This document shows positions 15,670-23,260 of a DNA stretch of 64,000 nucleotides, in pieces. Origin of the DNA: Streptomyces sp. CB09001 (lineage in GTDB: Bacteria; Actinomycetota; Actinomycetes; Streptomycetales; Streptomycetaceae). The stretch lies in NCBI RefSeq assembly GCF_003369795.1, contig NZ_CP026730.1, positions 4,393,001 through 4,457,000 on the forward strand. The letters run 5' to 3'. A program made the position numbers and the translations under genes. The notes beneath the pieces were generated by a model, which did not search any database, was not told the DNA's origin, and saw only the letters and a program-made list of their open reading frames with translations. How positions within the stretch are numbered: position 1 is the stretch's first letter; each line of letters starts with the position of its first letter.

Positions 15670-15978
15670 ATGGCGGGACAGAAGATCCGCATCCGGCTCA
15701 AGGCCTACGACCACGAGGTCATCGACTCTTCGGCGAAGAAGATCGTCGAGACGGTGACTCGCACTGGTGCGTCGGTCGCGGGCCCGGTGCCGCTGCCCAC
15801 TGAGAAGAACGTGTACTGCGTCATCAAGTCGCCGCACAAGTACAAGGACTCGCGCGAGCACTTCGAGATGCGCACGCACAAGCGCCTGATCGACATCCTC
15901 GACCCGACCCCCAAGACCGTTGACTCTCTGATGCGACTCGACCTCCCGGCCGGTGTCGACATCGAGATCAAGCTCTGA
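15670..15978 (+). CDS. rpsJ: 30S ribosomal protein S10
   Basis: S10 (102 residues) binds 16S rRNA in the small-subunit head and is also NusE, a partner in antitermination. Typical sequence: MAGQKIRIRLKAYDHEVIDS, PLPTEKNVYCVIKSPHKYKD and the loop SREHFEMRTHKRLIDI. It is the first gene of the S10 cluster. Its stop is 17 bp before rplC, so the genes are co-transcribed. Confidence 0.98.
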   Translation: MAGQKIRIRLKAYDHEVIDSSAKKIVETVTRTGASVAGPVPLPTEKNVYCVIKSPHKYKDSREHFEMRTHKRLIDILDPTPKTVDSLMRLDLPAGVDIEIKL

Positions 15979-15995
15979 AGGCCGGTGATCTGAGA

Positions 15996-16640
15996 ATGGC
16001 TAAGCAGATCAAGGGCATCCTGGGCGAGAAGCTCGGCATGACGCAGGTGTGGGACGAGAACAACCGTGTTGTTCCGGTCACCGTCGTCAAGGCCGGCCCC
16101 AACGTCGTCACCCAGGTCCGCACGAACGACGTCGACGGCTACGAGTCCGTCCAGATCGCGTTCGGCGAGATCGACCCGCGCAAGGTGAACAAGCCCCTCA
16201 AGGGCCACTTCGCCAAGGCCGACGTCACCCCCCGCCGCCACCTCGTCGAGATCCGTACGGCCGACGCCTCCGAGTACACGCTCGGTCAGGAAGTCAGCGC
16301 CGAGGTCTTCGAGTCCGGCGTGAAGGTCGACGTCACCGGCAAGAGCAAGGGCAAGGGCTTCGCCGGTGTCATGAAGCGTCACAACTTCAAGGGCCTCGGC
16401 GCCGGACACGGCACCCAGCGCAAGCACCGCTCGCCCGGTTCCATCGGTGGCTGCGCCACCCCGGGCCGCGTGTTCAAGGGCCTCCGCATGGCCGGCCGCA
16501 TGGGCAACGAGCGGGTCACCACCCAGAACCTGACCGTCCACGCCGTTGACGCGGAGAAGGGTCTGCTGCTCATCAAGGGCGCGGTTCCCGGTCCGAACGG
16601 CGGCCTCGTCCTGGTCCGCACCGCGGCCAAGGGGGCCTGA
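15996..16640 (+). CDS. rplC: 50S ribosomal protein L3
   Basis: L3 (214 residues) is one of the first proteins to bind 23S rRNA and reaches the peptidyl-transferase region. Signature segments: KGILGEKLGMTQVWDENNRV at the N-terminus, and the extended loop with KRHNFKGLGAGHGTQRKHRS and GSIGGCATPGRVFKGLRMAG. It lies 17 bp after rpsJ and 7 bp before rplD in the S10 operon. Confidence 0.98.
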   Translation: MAKQIKGILGEKLGMTQVWDENNRVVPVTVVKAGPNVVTQVRTNDVDGYESVQIAFGEIDPRKVNKPLKGHFAKADVTPRRHLVEIRTADASEYTLGQEVSAEVFESGVKVDVTGKSKGKGFAGVMKRHNFKGLGAGHGTQRKHRSPGSIGGCATPGRVFKGLRMAGRMGNERVTTQNLTVHAVDAEKGLLLIKGAVPGPNGGLVLVRTAAKGA

Positions 16641-16647
16641 GGTACCG

Positions 16648-17307
16648 ATGAGCACTGTTGACATCCTTTCGCCTGCCGGCGAGAAGACCGGAAGCGTCGA
16701 GCTCCCCGCGGAGATCTTCGGCGTGGAGAAGATCAGCATCCCGCTGATCCACCAGGTCGTCGTCGCGCAGAACGCCGCTGCCCGCCAGGGCACGCACAAG
16801 ACCAAGCGTCGCGGCGAGGTCCGTGGTGGCGGCAAGAAGCCGTACCGCCAGAAGGGCACCGGCCGCGCCCGCCAGGGTTCGACCCGTGCGCCGCAGTTCG
16901 CCGGCGGTGGCGTCGTCCACGGCCCGCAGCCGCGTGACTACTCGCAGCGGACCCCGAAGAAGATGAAGGCCGCGGCCCTGCGCCACGCCCTCACCGACCG
17001 GGCCCGCCACAACCGCATCCACGTCGTCACCGGCGTCATCGAGGGCGACAACCCGTCCACGAAGGCCGCCCGGACGCTGTTCGGCAAGATCTCGGAGCGC
17101 AAGAACCTGCTCCTGGTCGTCGACCGCGCCGACGAGGCCGCGTGGCTGTCCGCCCGCAACCTGCCCCAGATCCACATCCTGGAGCCGGGCCAGCTGAACA
17201 CGTACGACGTTCTCGTCTCGGACGACGTGGTCTTCACCCAGGCCGCGTTCGAGTCCTTCGTGTCTGGCCCCGACAAGGCCGCTGACACCGAAGGGAGCGA
17301 AGCCTGA
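16648..17307 (+). CDS. rplD: 50S ribosomal protein L4
   Basis: L4 (219 residues) binds 23S rRNA domain I and extends a loop into the exit tunnel. The tunnel loop is visible as TKRRGEVRGGGKKPYRQKGT and GRARQGSTRAPQFAGGGVVH. ATG at 16648 gives family length; the longer open frame upstream overlaps rplC. Its stop overlaps the rplW ATG by one base. In E. coli L4 represses its own operon, but no matching leader was recognised here. Confidence 0.98.
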   Translation: MSTVDILSPAGEKTGSVELPAEIFGVEKISIPLIHQVVVAQNAAARQGTHKTKRRGEVRGGGKKPYRQKGTGRARQGSTRAPQFAGGGVVHGPQPRDYSQRTPKKMKAAALRHALTDRARHNRIHVVTGVIEGDNPSTKAARTLFGKISERKNLLLVVDRADEAAWLSARNLPQIHILEPGQLNTYDVLVSDDVVFTQAAFESFVSGPDKAADTEGSEA

Positions 17308-17726
17308 TGGCTACGCGTCACCCGAGCATCGCCTCCAAGGCGGCCAAGGCCGCCAAGGCCGCGCGCGTCGCCAAGGCGCGCCGCCACGAGGCCGAGGGCA
17401 AGAACACCGTCGTCACCCCGGCCAGCAAGGCGTTCACGGACCCCCGTGACGTGCTGCTGAAGCCGGTCGTGTCCGAGAAGAGCTACGCGCTCCTCGACGA
17501 GAACAAGTACACGTTCGTCGTCGCGCCGGGCTCCAACAAGACCCAGATCAAGGAGGCCGTCCAGGCGGTCTTCTCGGTCAAGGTCACCGGGGTCAACACG
17601 ATCAACCGCCAGGGCAAGCGGAAGCGGACCCGCACGGGCTTCGGCAAGCGTGCCGACAGCAAGCGCGCGATCGTGACCCTCGCCGAGGGCGACCGTATCG
17701 ACATCTTCGGCGGTCCGACCTCCTGA
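17307..17726 (+). CDS. rplW: 50S ribosomal protein L23 with N-terminal Lys/Ala extension
   Basis: L23 sits at the tunnel exit and docks trigger factor, SRP and the translocon. The core (about residues 48-139) has DPRDVLLKPVVSEKSYALLD, NKTQIKEAVQAVFSVKV and KRKRTRTGFGKRADSKRAIV. The protein has 139 residues, about 40 more than usual. The excess is an N-terminal helix rich in Lys and Ala (ASKAAKAAKAARVAKARRHE). The start is coupled to rplD by a 1-bp overlap. Confidence 0.97.
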   Translation: MATRHPSIASKAAKAAKAARVAKARRHEAEGKNTVVTPASKAFTDPRDVLLKPVVSEKSYALLDENKYTFVVAPGSNKTQIKEAVQAVFSVKVTGVNTINRQGKRKRTRTGFGKRADSKRAIVTLAEGDRIDIFGGPTS

Positions 17727-17766
17727 CGGAGGTCCGGATCGTCCGGAATCGGACGAGGACTGAGAA

Positions 17767-18603
17767 ATGGGAATCCGCAAGTACAAGCCGACTACGCCGG
17801 GCCGTCGTGGCTCCAGCGTCGCCGACTTCGTCGAGGTCACGCGGTCCACGCCGGAGAAGTCGCTGGTCCGCCCGCTGCACAGCAAGGGCGGCCGTAACAA
17901 CGCCGGTCGTGTGACCGTTCGCCACCAGGGTGGCGGACACAAGCGCGCCTACCGTGTCATCGACTTCCGTCGGCACGACAAGGACGGCGTGCCGGCGAAG
18001 GTCGCGCACATCGAGTACGACCCCAACCGCACCGCGCGCATCGCGCTGCTGCACTACGCCGACGGCGAGAAGCGCTACATCCTCGCCCCGCGCAACCTGC
18101 AGCAGGGTGACCGCGTCGAGAACGGTCCCGGGGCCGACATCAAGCCGGGCAACAACCTGGCGCTCCGCAACATCCCGGTCGGTACCACGATCCACGCGAT
18201 CGAGCTCCGTCCCGGTGGCGGCGCCAAGTTCGCCCGCTCCGCCGGTGCCTCCGTGCAGCTGCTCGCGAAGGAGGGCTCGATGGCCCACCTGCGCATGCCG
18301 TCCGGAGAGATCCGCCTGGTCGACCAGCGCTGCCGCGCCACGGTCGGCGAGGTCGGCAACGCCGAGCAGAGCAACATCAACTGGGGCAAGGCGGGCCGCA
18401 AGCGGTGGCTGGGCGTTCGCCCGACCGTCCGTGGTGTGGTCATGAACCCGGTGGACCACCCGCACGGTGGTGGTGAGGGCCGGACCTCCGGTGGTCGTCA
18501 CCCCGTGTCCCCGTGGGGCAAGAAGGAAGGCCGTACTCGTTCGCCCAAGAAGGCGTCGAACAAGTACATCGTCCGCCGCCGCAAGACGAACAAGAAGCGC
18601 TAA
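17767..18603 (+). CDS. rplB: 50S ribosomal protein L2
   Basis: L2 (278 residues) is needed for subunit association and peptidyl transfer. It begins MGIRKYKPTTPGRRGSSVAD, has the RNA-binding core around KGGRNNAGRVTVRHQGGGHK, and ends with the conserved HPHGGGEGRTSGGRHPVSPW loop containing the functionally important His. It lies 40 bp after rplW and 12 bp before rpsS. Confidence 0.98.
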   Translation: MGIRKYKPTTPGRRGSSVADFVEVTRSTPEKSLVRPLHSKGGRNNAGRVTVRHQGGGHKRAYRVIDFRRHDKDGVPAKVAHIEYDPNRTARIALLHYADGEKRYILAPRNLQQGDRVENGPGADIKPGNNLALRNIPVGTTIHAIELRPGGGAKFARSAGASVQLLAKEGSMAHLRMPSGEIRLVDQRCRATVGEVGNAEQSNINWGKAGRKRWLGVRPTVRGVVMNPVDHPHGGGEGRTSGGRHPVSPWGKKEGRTRSPKKASNKYIVRRRKTNKKR

Positions 18604-18615
18604 GGACGGGTTGAG

Positions 18616-18897
18616 ATGCCTCGTAGCTTGAAGAAGGGACCCTTCGTCGACGACCACCTGATCAAGAAGGTGGACACGCAGAACGAAGCCGGTACCAAGA
18701 ACGTCATCAAGACCTGGTCCCGTCGCTCGATGATCGTCCCGGCGATGCTCGGCCACACGATCGCGGTGCACAACGGCAAGACCCACATCCCGGTGTTTGT
18801 CACCGAGTCCATGGTCGGCCACAAGCTCGGCGAGTTCTCGCCGACGCGCACCTTCCGGGGTCACGTCAAGGACGACCGGAAGTCGAAGCGCCGCTAA
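18616..18897 (+). CDS. rpsS: 30S ribosomal protein S19
   Basis: S19 (93 residues) lies in the 30S head and contacts S13 and the A-site finger. Characteristic sequence: MPRSLKKGPFVDDHLIKKVD, RRSMIVPAMLGHTIAVHNGK and VTESMVGHKLGEFSPTRTFR. Full length, with a GGTTGAG ribosome site. Located between rplB and rplV. Confidence 0.98.
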   Translation: MPRSLKKGPFVDDHLIKKVDTQNEAGTKNVIKTWSRRSMIVPAMLGHTIAVHNGKTHIPVFVTESMVGHKLGEFSPTRTFRGHVKDDRKSKRR

Positions 18898-18938
18898 CGC
18901 GGGGTGGAATGACCATGACAAACACTGAAGGGACAACC

Positions 18939-19286
18939 ATGGAAGCCAGGGCCCAGGCGCGGTACATCCGCGTCACGCCCATGAAGGCCCGCCGCGTGGT
19001 GGACCTCATCCGTGGCATGGATGCCACGGAGGCTCAGGCGGTCCTGCGTTTCGCCCCGCAGGCCGCGAGCGTGCCGGTCGGCAAGGTGCTGGACAGCGCC
19101 ATCGCCAACGCCGCGCACAACTACGACCACACCGACGCCGACAGCCTCTTCATTTCCGAGGCGTACGTCGACGAGGGCCCGACCCTGAAGCGGTTCCGTC
19201 CGCGTGCCCAGGGCCGCGCCTACCGGATCCGCAAGCGGACCAGCCACATCACCGTGGTCGTCAGCAGCAAGGAAGGAACCCGGTAA
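18939..19286 (+). CDS. rplV: 50S ribosomal protein L22
   Basis: L22 binds all 23S domains, and its beta-hairpin lines the exit tunnel. The core is MEARAQARYIRVTPMKARRV, then FISEAYVDEGPTLKRFRPRA and GRAYRIRKRTSHITVVV. The ATG at 18939 (115 residues) matches the family and follows GAAGGGACAACC. An upstream ATG at 18909 would add ten residues (MTMTNTEGTT) and is possible. Its stop overlaps the rpsC ATG by one base. Confidence 0.96.
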   Translation: MEARAQARYIRVTPMKARRVVDLIRGMDATEAQAVLRFAPQAASVPVGKVLDSAIANAAHNYDHTDADSLFISEAYVDEGPTLKRFRPRAQGRAYRIRKRTSHITVVVSSKEGTR

Positions 19287-20116
19287 TGGGCCAGAAGGTA
19301 AACCCGCACGGGTTCCGGCTCGGTGTCACGACCGACTTCAAGTCGCGTTGGTACGCCGACAAGCTGTACAAGGACTACGTCAAGGAAGACGTCGCCATCC
19401 GTCGGATGCTGACGTCCGGCATGGAGCGCGCCGGCATCTCCAAGGTCGAGATCGAGCGCACCCGTGACCGCGTCCGCGTGGACATCCACACGGCTCGTCC
19501 GGGCATCGTCATCGGCCGCCGCGGTGCGGAGGCCGACAAGATCCGCGGTCAGCTCGAGAAGCTCACCGGCAAGCAGGTCCAGCTGAACATCCTCGAGGTC
19601 AAGAGCCCCGAGACCGACGCTCAGCTGGTTGCCCAGGCCGTCGCCGAGCAGCTCTCCTCCCGCGTCTCCTTCCGTCGCGCCATGCGCAAGAGCATGCAGG
19701 GCACGATGAAGGCCGGCGCCAAGGGCATCAAGATCCAGTGCGGTGGCCGCCTCGGTGGCGCCGAGATGTCCCGCTCGGAGTTCTACCGCGAGGGCCGTGT
19801 GCCCCTGCACACGCTCCGCGCGAACGTGGACTACGGCTTCTTCGAGGCCAAGACGACCTTCGGCCGCATCGGTGTGAAGGTCTGGATCTACAAGGGCGAC
19901 GTCAAGAACATCGCCGAGGTCCGCGCCGAGAACGCCGCCGCCCGTGCCGGCAACCGCCCGGCCCGTGGCGGCGCCGACCGCCCGGCCCGCGGTGGCCGCG
20001 GTGGCGAGCGTCGTGGGCGCAAGCCGCAGCAGCAGTCGGCTCCGGCCGCCGAGGCTCCCAAGGCCGACGCGCCCGCCGCTGCCGCTCCGGCTGAGAGCAC
20101 CGGAACGGAGGCCTGA
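19286..20116 (+). CDS. rpsC: 30S ribosomal protein S3 with C-terminal Ala/Arg-rich tail
   Basis: S3 lies at the mRNA entry channel and helps unwind mRNA. The N-terminal part is MGQKVNPHGFRLGVTTDFKS. The KH domain includes TARPGIVIGRRGAEADKIRG, and the C-terminal domain GGRLGGAEMSRSEFYREGRV. At 276 residues it is longer than the roughly 230 of E. coli. The excess is a low-complexity tail (RGGRGGERRGRKP, then Ala/Pro-rich). Coupled to rplV by a 1-bp overlap. Confidence 0.98.
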   Translation: MGQKVNPHGFRLGVTTDFKSRWYADKLYKDYVKEDVAIRRMLTSGMERAGISKVEIERTRDRVRVDIHTARPGIVIGRRGAEADKIRGQLEKLTGKQVQLNILEVKSPETDAQLVAQAVAEQLSSRVSFRRAMRKSMQGTMKAGAKGIKIQCGGRLGGAEMSRSEFYREGRVPLHTLRANVDYGFFEAKTTFGRIGVKVWIYKGDVKNIAEVRAENAAARAGNRPARGGADRPARGGRGGERRGRKPQQQSAPAAEAPKADAPAAAAPAESTGTEA

Positions 20117-20121
20117 CCGAA

Positions 20122-20541
20122 ATGCTGATCCCCCGTAGGGTCAAGCACCGCAAGCAGCACCACCCGAAGCGCCGTGGTCAGGCCAAGGGCGGTACGACGG
20201 TTGCGTTCGGCGAGTACGGCATCCAGGCCCTCACGCCGGCGTACGTGACCAACCGCCAGATCGAGGCGGCCCGTATCGCGATGACCCGCCACATCAAGCG
20301 TGGCGGCAAGGTCTGGATCAACATCTACCCGGACCGCCCGCTCACGAAGAAGCCGGCCGAGACCCGCATGGGTTCCGGTAAGGGTTCTCCCGAGTGGTGG
20401 ATCGCGAACGTGCACCCGGGTCGGGTCATGTTCGAGCTGTCCTACCCCAACGAGAAGATCGCCCGTGAGGCGCTGACCCGTGCGGCCCACAAGCTGCCGA
20501 TGAAGTGCCGGATCGTCAAGCGCGAGGCAGGTGAAGCGTGA
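20122..20541 (+). CDS. rplP: 50S ribosomal protein L16
   Basis: L16 (139 residues) organises the A-site tRNA region of the large subunit. It starts MLIPRRVKHRKQHHPKRRGQ and has the conserved RVWINIYPDRPLTKKPAETR-like segment (KVWINIYPDRPLTKKPAETR) and MGSGKGSPEWWIANVHPGRV. The TGA overlaps the rpmC ATG by one base. Confidence 0.98.
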   Translation: MLIPRRVKHRKQHHPKRRGQAKGGTTVAFGEYGIQALTPAYVTNRQIEAARIAMTRHIKRGGKVWINIYPDRPLTKKPAETRMGSGKGSPEWWIANVHPGRVMFELSYPNEKIAREALTRAAHKLPMKCRIVKREAGEA

Positions 20542-20765
20542 TGTCGGCCGGTACCAAGGCGTCCGAGCTGCGCGAGCTGGGCAACGAGGAGCTTCTGGCG
20601 AAGCTCCGCGAGGCCAAGGAAGAGCTGTTCAACCTCCGCTTCCAGGCGGCGACGGGCCAGCTCGAGAACCACGGTCGGCTCAAGGCCGTCCGTAAGGACA
20701 TCGCCCGGATCTACACCCTGATGCGTGAGCGCGAGCTGGGCATCGAGACGGTGGAGAGCGCCTGA
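20541..20765 (+). CDS. rpmC: 50S ribosomal protein L29
   Basis: L29 (74 residues) is a two-helix protein near the tunnel exit. It has the ELRELGNEELLAKLREAKEE first helix, the LFNLRFQAATGQLENHGRLK turn, and the KAVRKDIARIYTLMRERELG second helix. ATG 20541 was preferred over GTG 20538 because it matches the family start. It overlaps both rplP and rpsQ by one base. Confidence 0.96.
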   Translation: MSAGTKASELRELGNEELLAKLREAKEELFNLRFQAATGQLENHGRLKAVRKDIARIYTLMRERELGIETVESA

Positions 20766-21052
20766 TGAGCGAGAGCAACGTGACTGAAGAGACGAAGGCC
20801 GCGCGCGGCTTCCGCAAGACCCGGCAGGGTCTGGTCGTCAGCGACAAGATGGACAAGACCGTCGTCGTCGCCGTCGAGGACCGCGTGACCCACGCCCTGT
20901 ACGGCAAGGTCATCCGCCGTACCGAGAAGCTCAAGGCTCACGACGAGCAGAACGCCGCGGGCGTCGGCGACCGTGTCCTCCTCATGGAGACCCGGCCGCT
21001 GTCCGCGACGAAGCGCTGGCGCGTCGTCGAGGTCCTCGAGAAGGCCAAGTAA
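20765..21052 (+). CDS. rpsQ: 30S ribosomal protein S17
   Basis: S17 (95 residues) is an OB-fold 16S rRNA-binding protein. It has the motif GLVVSDKMDKTVVVAVEDRV, then VTHALYGKVIRRTEKLKAHD and GDRVLLMETRPLSATKRWRV. An acidic N-terminus of about 12 residues (MSESNVTEETKAARG) precedes the core. It is the last gene before the hairpin-rich gap that corresponds to the S10/spc boundary of other bacteria. Confidence 0.98.
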   Translation: MSESNVTEETKAARGFRKTRQGLVVSDKMDKTVVVAVEDRVTHALYGKVIRRTEKLKAHDEQNAAGVGDRVLLMETRPLSATKRWRVVEVLEKAK

Positions 21053-21058
21053 GAAATC

Positions 21059-21133
21059 TCCTGCGGGGCATTCCTCGCAGGACAGTTCCGCCAGGCTCCG
21101 GGAGTCGTTCACCACGGTGACCGACTCCCGGGG
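21059..21133 (+). terminator. two stem-loops at the rpsQ/rplN (S10/spc) junction
   Basis: Stem 1 pairs TCCTGCG (21059-21065) with CGCAGGA (21076-21082). Stem 2 pairs CCGGGAGTCG (21098-21107) with CGACTCCCGG (21122-21131). Inside it TCACC pairs with GGTGA around a 2-nt loop, giving an almost continuous hairpin from 21096 to 21133. No U-run follows. It probably reduces read-through or marks RNA processing between the two blocks. Confidence 0.65.
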
Positions 21134-21159
21134 AACCGGCAGACATTCAGGAGATAGAC

Positions 21160-21528
21160 GTGATCCAGCAGGAGTCGCGGCTGCGTGTCGCCGACAACAC
21201 GGGTGCGAAGGAAATCCTGACCATCCGTGTGCTCGGTGGCTCGGGCCGCCGCTACGCGGGTATCGGTGACGTCATCGTCGCCACCGTCAAGGACGCGATC
21301 CCCGGTGGCAACGTGAAGAAGGGTGACGTCGTCAAGGCGGTCATCGTTCGCACCGTCAAGGAGCGCCGCCGTCCCGACGGCTCGTACATCCGCTTCGACG
21401 AGAACGCCGCCGTCATTCTGAAGAACGACGGCGACCCTCGCGGCACCCGTATCTTCGGCCCGGTGGGCCGTGAGCTGCGCGAGAAGAAGTTCATGAAGAT
21501 CATCTCCCTCGCGCCGGAGGTGCTGTGA
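21160..21528 (+). CDS. rplN: 50S ribosomal protein L14
   Basis: L14 (122 residues) forms part of intersubunit bridges and binds RsfS. It begins MIQQESRLRVADNTGAKEIL from a GTG at 21160 preceded by AGGAGATAG. Conserved parts include GDVIVATVKDAIPGGNVKKG and RFDENAAVILKNDGDPRGTR. It is the first gene after the S10/spc junction hairpins and lies 2 bp upstream of rplX. Confidence 0.98.
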   Translation: MIQQESRLRVADNTGAKEILTIRVLGGSGRRYAGIGDVIVATVKDAIPGGNVKKGDVVKAVIVRTVKERRRPDGSYIRFDENAAVILKNDGDPRGTRIFGPVGRELREKKFMKIISLAPEVL

Positions 21529-21530
21529 GC

Positions 21531-21854
21531 ATGAAGATCAAGAAGGGCGACCTGGTCCAGGTCATCACCGGTAAGGACAAGGGCAAGCAGGGCAAGGTCA
21601 TCGCGGCCTTCCCCCGCGAGGACCGCGTCCTGGTCGAGGGTGTCAACCGGGTCAAGAAGCACACCAAGGCCGGGCCGACCGCTCGCGGTTCGCAGGCCGG
21701 CGGCATCGTGACCACCGAGGCCCCGATCCACGTCTCCAACGTCCAGCTGGTCGTGGAGAAGGACGGCAACAAGGTCGTCACGCGCGTCGGTTACCGCTTC
21801 GACGACGAGGGCAACAAGGTTCGCGTTGCCAAGCGGACGGGTGAGGACATCTGA
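21531..21854 (+). CDS. rplX: 50S ribosomal protein L24
   Basis: L24 (107 residues) initiates large-subunit assembly. It has the KOW motif KIKKGDLVQVITGKDKGKQG at the start, then VEGVNRVKKHTKAGPTARGS and EAPIHVSNVQLV. ATG 21531 fits the family; a GTG at 21525 is in frame but overlaps the rplN stop. It shares one base with rplE. Confidence 0.97.
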   Translation: MKIKKGDLVQVITGKDKGKQGKVIAAFPREDRVLVEGVNRVKKHTKAGPTARGSQAGGIVTTEAPIHVSNVQLVVEKDGNKVVTRVGYRFDDEGNKVRVAKRTGEDI

Positions 21855-22411
21855 TGGCTACCACCACCACTCCGCGTCTCAAGACGAAGTACCGCGAGGA
21901 GATCGCGGGCAAGCTGCGTGAGGAGTTCTCCTACGAGAACGTCATGCAGATCCCCGGTCTCGTGAAGATCGTGGTCAACATGGGTGTCGGCGACGCCGCC
22001 CGTGACTCGAAGCTGATCGAGGGCGCGATCCGCGACCTGACCACCATCACCGGTCAGAAGCCGGCCGTCACCAAGGCCCGCAAGTCCATCGCGCAGTTCA
22101 AGCTGCGTGAGGGTCAGCCGATCGGTGCCCACGTCACGCTCCGTGGCGACCGCATGTGGGAGTTCCTGGACCGCACCCTGTCGCTGGCGCTGCCGCGCAT
22201 CCGCGACTTCCGCGGCCTGTCCCCCAAGCAGTTCGACGGCCGTGGCAACTACACCTTCGGTCTCACGGAGCAGGTCATGTTCCACGAGATCGACCAGGAC
22301 AAGATCGACCGCACCCGGGGTATGGACATCACCGTGGTGACCACGGCGACCAACGACGCCGAGGGCCGCGCGCTCCTCCGTCACCTCGGCTTCCCCTTCA
22401 AGGAGGCGTGA
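21854..22411 (+). CDS. rplE: 50S ribosomal protein L5
   Basis: L5 (185 residues) binds 5S rRNA and contacts P-site tRNA. Features: TPRLKTKYREEIAGKLREEF, MQIPGLVKIVVNMGVGDAAR, ITGQKPAVTKARKSIAQFKL and RDFRGLSPKQFDGRGNYTFG. Coupled to rplX by a 1-bp overlap and followed 5 bp later by rpsN. Confidence 0.98.
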   Translation: MATTTTPRLKTKYREEIAGKLREEFSYENVMQIPGLVKIVVNMGVGDAARDSKLIEGAIRDLTTITGQKPAVTKARKSIAQFKLREGQPIGAHVTLRGDRMWEFLDRTLSLALPRIRDFRGLSPKQFDGRGNYTFGLTEQVMFHEIDQDKIDRTRGMDITVVTTATNDAEGRALLRHLGFPFKEA

Positions 22412-22416
22412 GCGAG

Positions 22417-22602
22417 ATGGCGAAGAAGGCTCTGATTGCCAAGGCTGCTCGCAAGCCCAAGTTCGGTGTCCGCGGCTACACGCGCTGCCAGCGCTGCGGC
22501 CGTCCGCACTCCGTCTACCGCAAGTTCGGCCTGTGCCGCGTGTGCCTTCGTGAGATGGCTCACCGTGGCGAGCTGCCGGGCGTGACCAAGAGCTCCTGGT
22601 AA
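22417..22602 (+). CDS. rpsN: 30S ribosomal protein S14, zinc-binding (type Z)
   Basis: This 61-residue S14 has the two zinc CxxC pairs, CQRC and CRVC (GYTRCQRCGRPHSVYRKFGL, CRVCLREMAHRGELPG). It is the zinc-dependent form; Streptomyces usually also encodes a zinc-independent paralogue elsewhere under Zur control. ATG at 22417, 5 bp after rplE. A 235-bp gap, unusually long for this operon, separates it from rpsH. Confidence 0.97.
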   Translation: MAKKALIAKAARKPKFGVRGYTRCQRCGRPHSVYRKFGLCRVCLREMAHRGELPGVTKSSW

Positions 22603-22837
22603 TCCGGTAATTCCGGGTTATTCAGGCTCTCGGTAAGCAACTGGGTCGGCAGAGGCCCGGCTCCGCATGCCTTAGGCTTGTGGGGTTGGGCGTCTGCCAC
22701 CCGTACGCCCGCAGGCCACGCCTGCAAATATTTGCTTACTACGCCGTAGGTCCACCGCGCCGCACCCGTCCCGTCTCGGATCGGGGAGAGGGATGGCGCA
22801 CCAGGAAACCCCGGCGAGAGAGGCCGAAGGCCAATTC
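22600..22837 (+). other. long spacer inside the spc block (rpsN-rpsH)
   Basis: The spacer starts with a stem TAATCCGG/CCGGGTTA (22600-22620, one G-T pair) that includes the rpsN stop. A -10-like TAGGCT lies at 22673-22678. At 22724-22735 there is the perfect AT-rich palindrome GCAAATATTTGC. A second promoter for rpsH onward, or a regulatory leader, is plausible. No gene is present. Confidence 0.5.
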
Positions 22838-23236
22838 ATGACCATGACTGATCCGATCGCAGACATGCTTACGCGTCTGCGGAACGCGAACTCGGCGTAC
22901 CACGACTCCGTGACGATGCCGGCGTCCAAGATCAAGTCTCACATCGCGGAGATCCTCCAGCAGGAGGGCTTCATCACCGGCTGGAAGACCGAGGACGCCG
23001 AGGTCGGCAAGAACCTCACCCTCGAGCTGAAGTTCGGCCCGAACCGTGAGCGCTCCATCGCGGGCATCAAGCGGATCTCCAAGCCCGGTCTCCGGGTGTA
23101 CGCGAAGTCCACCAACCTGCCCAAGGTGCTGGGTGGCCTCGGCGTGGCGATCATCTCCACGTCCCACGGGCTCCTCACCGACAAGCAGGCCGGCAAGAAG
23201 GGCGTAGGCGGAGAAGTCCTCGCCTACGTCTGGTAA
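22838..23236 (+). CDS. rpsH: 30S ribosomal protein S8
   Basis: S8 (132 residues) binds the central domain of 16S rRNA and in E. coli represses the spc operon. It starts MTMTDPIADMLTRLRNANSA and ends GVAIISTSHGLLTDKQAGKK and GGEVLAYVW. ATG 22838 was chosen over the longer frame from 22793, whose extra residues are not found in S8. It follows the long rpsN-rpsH spacer. Confidence 0.98.
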   Translation: MTMTDPIADMLTRLRNANSAYHDSVTMPASKIKSHIAEILQQEGFITGWKTEDAEVGKNLTLELKFGPNRERSIAGIKRISKPGLRVYAKSTNLPKVLGGLGVAIISTSHGLLTDKQAGKKGVGGEVLAYVW

Positions 23237-23260
23237 CGGAAGGGAACGGAGGAAACAGCT

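Noticed and set aside
15278..15803. Open frames in the rpsJ leader
   Set aside because: They overlap rpsJ in another phase and have low-complexity products; the region reads as an untranslated leader.
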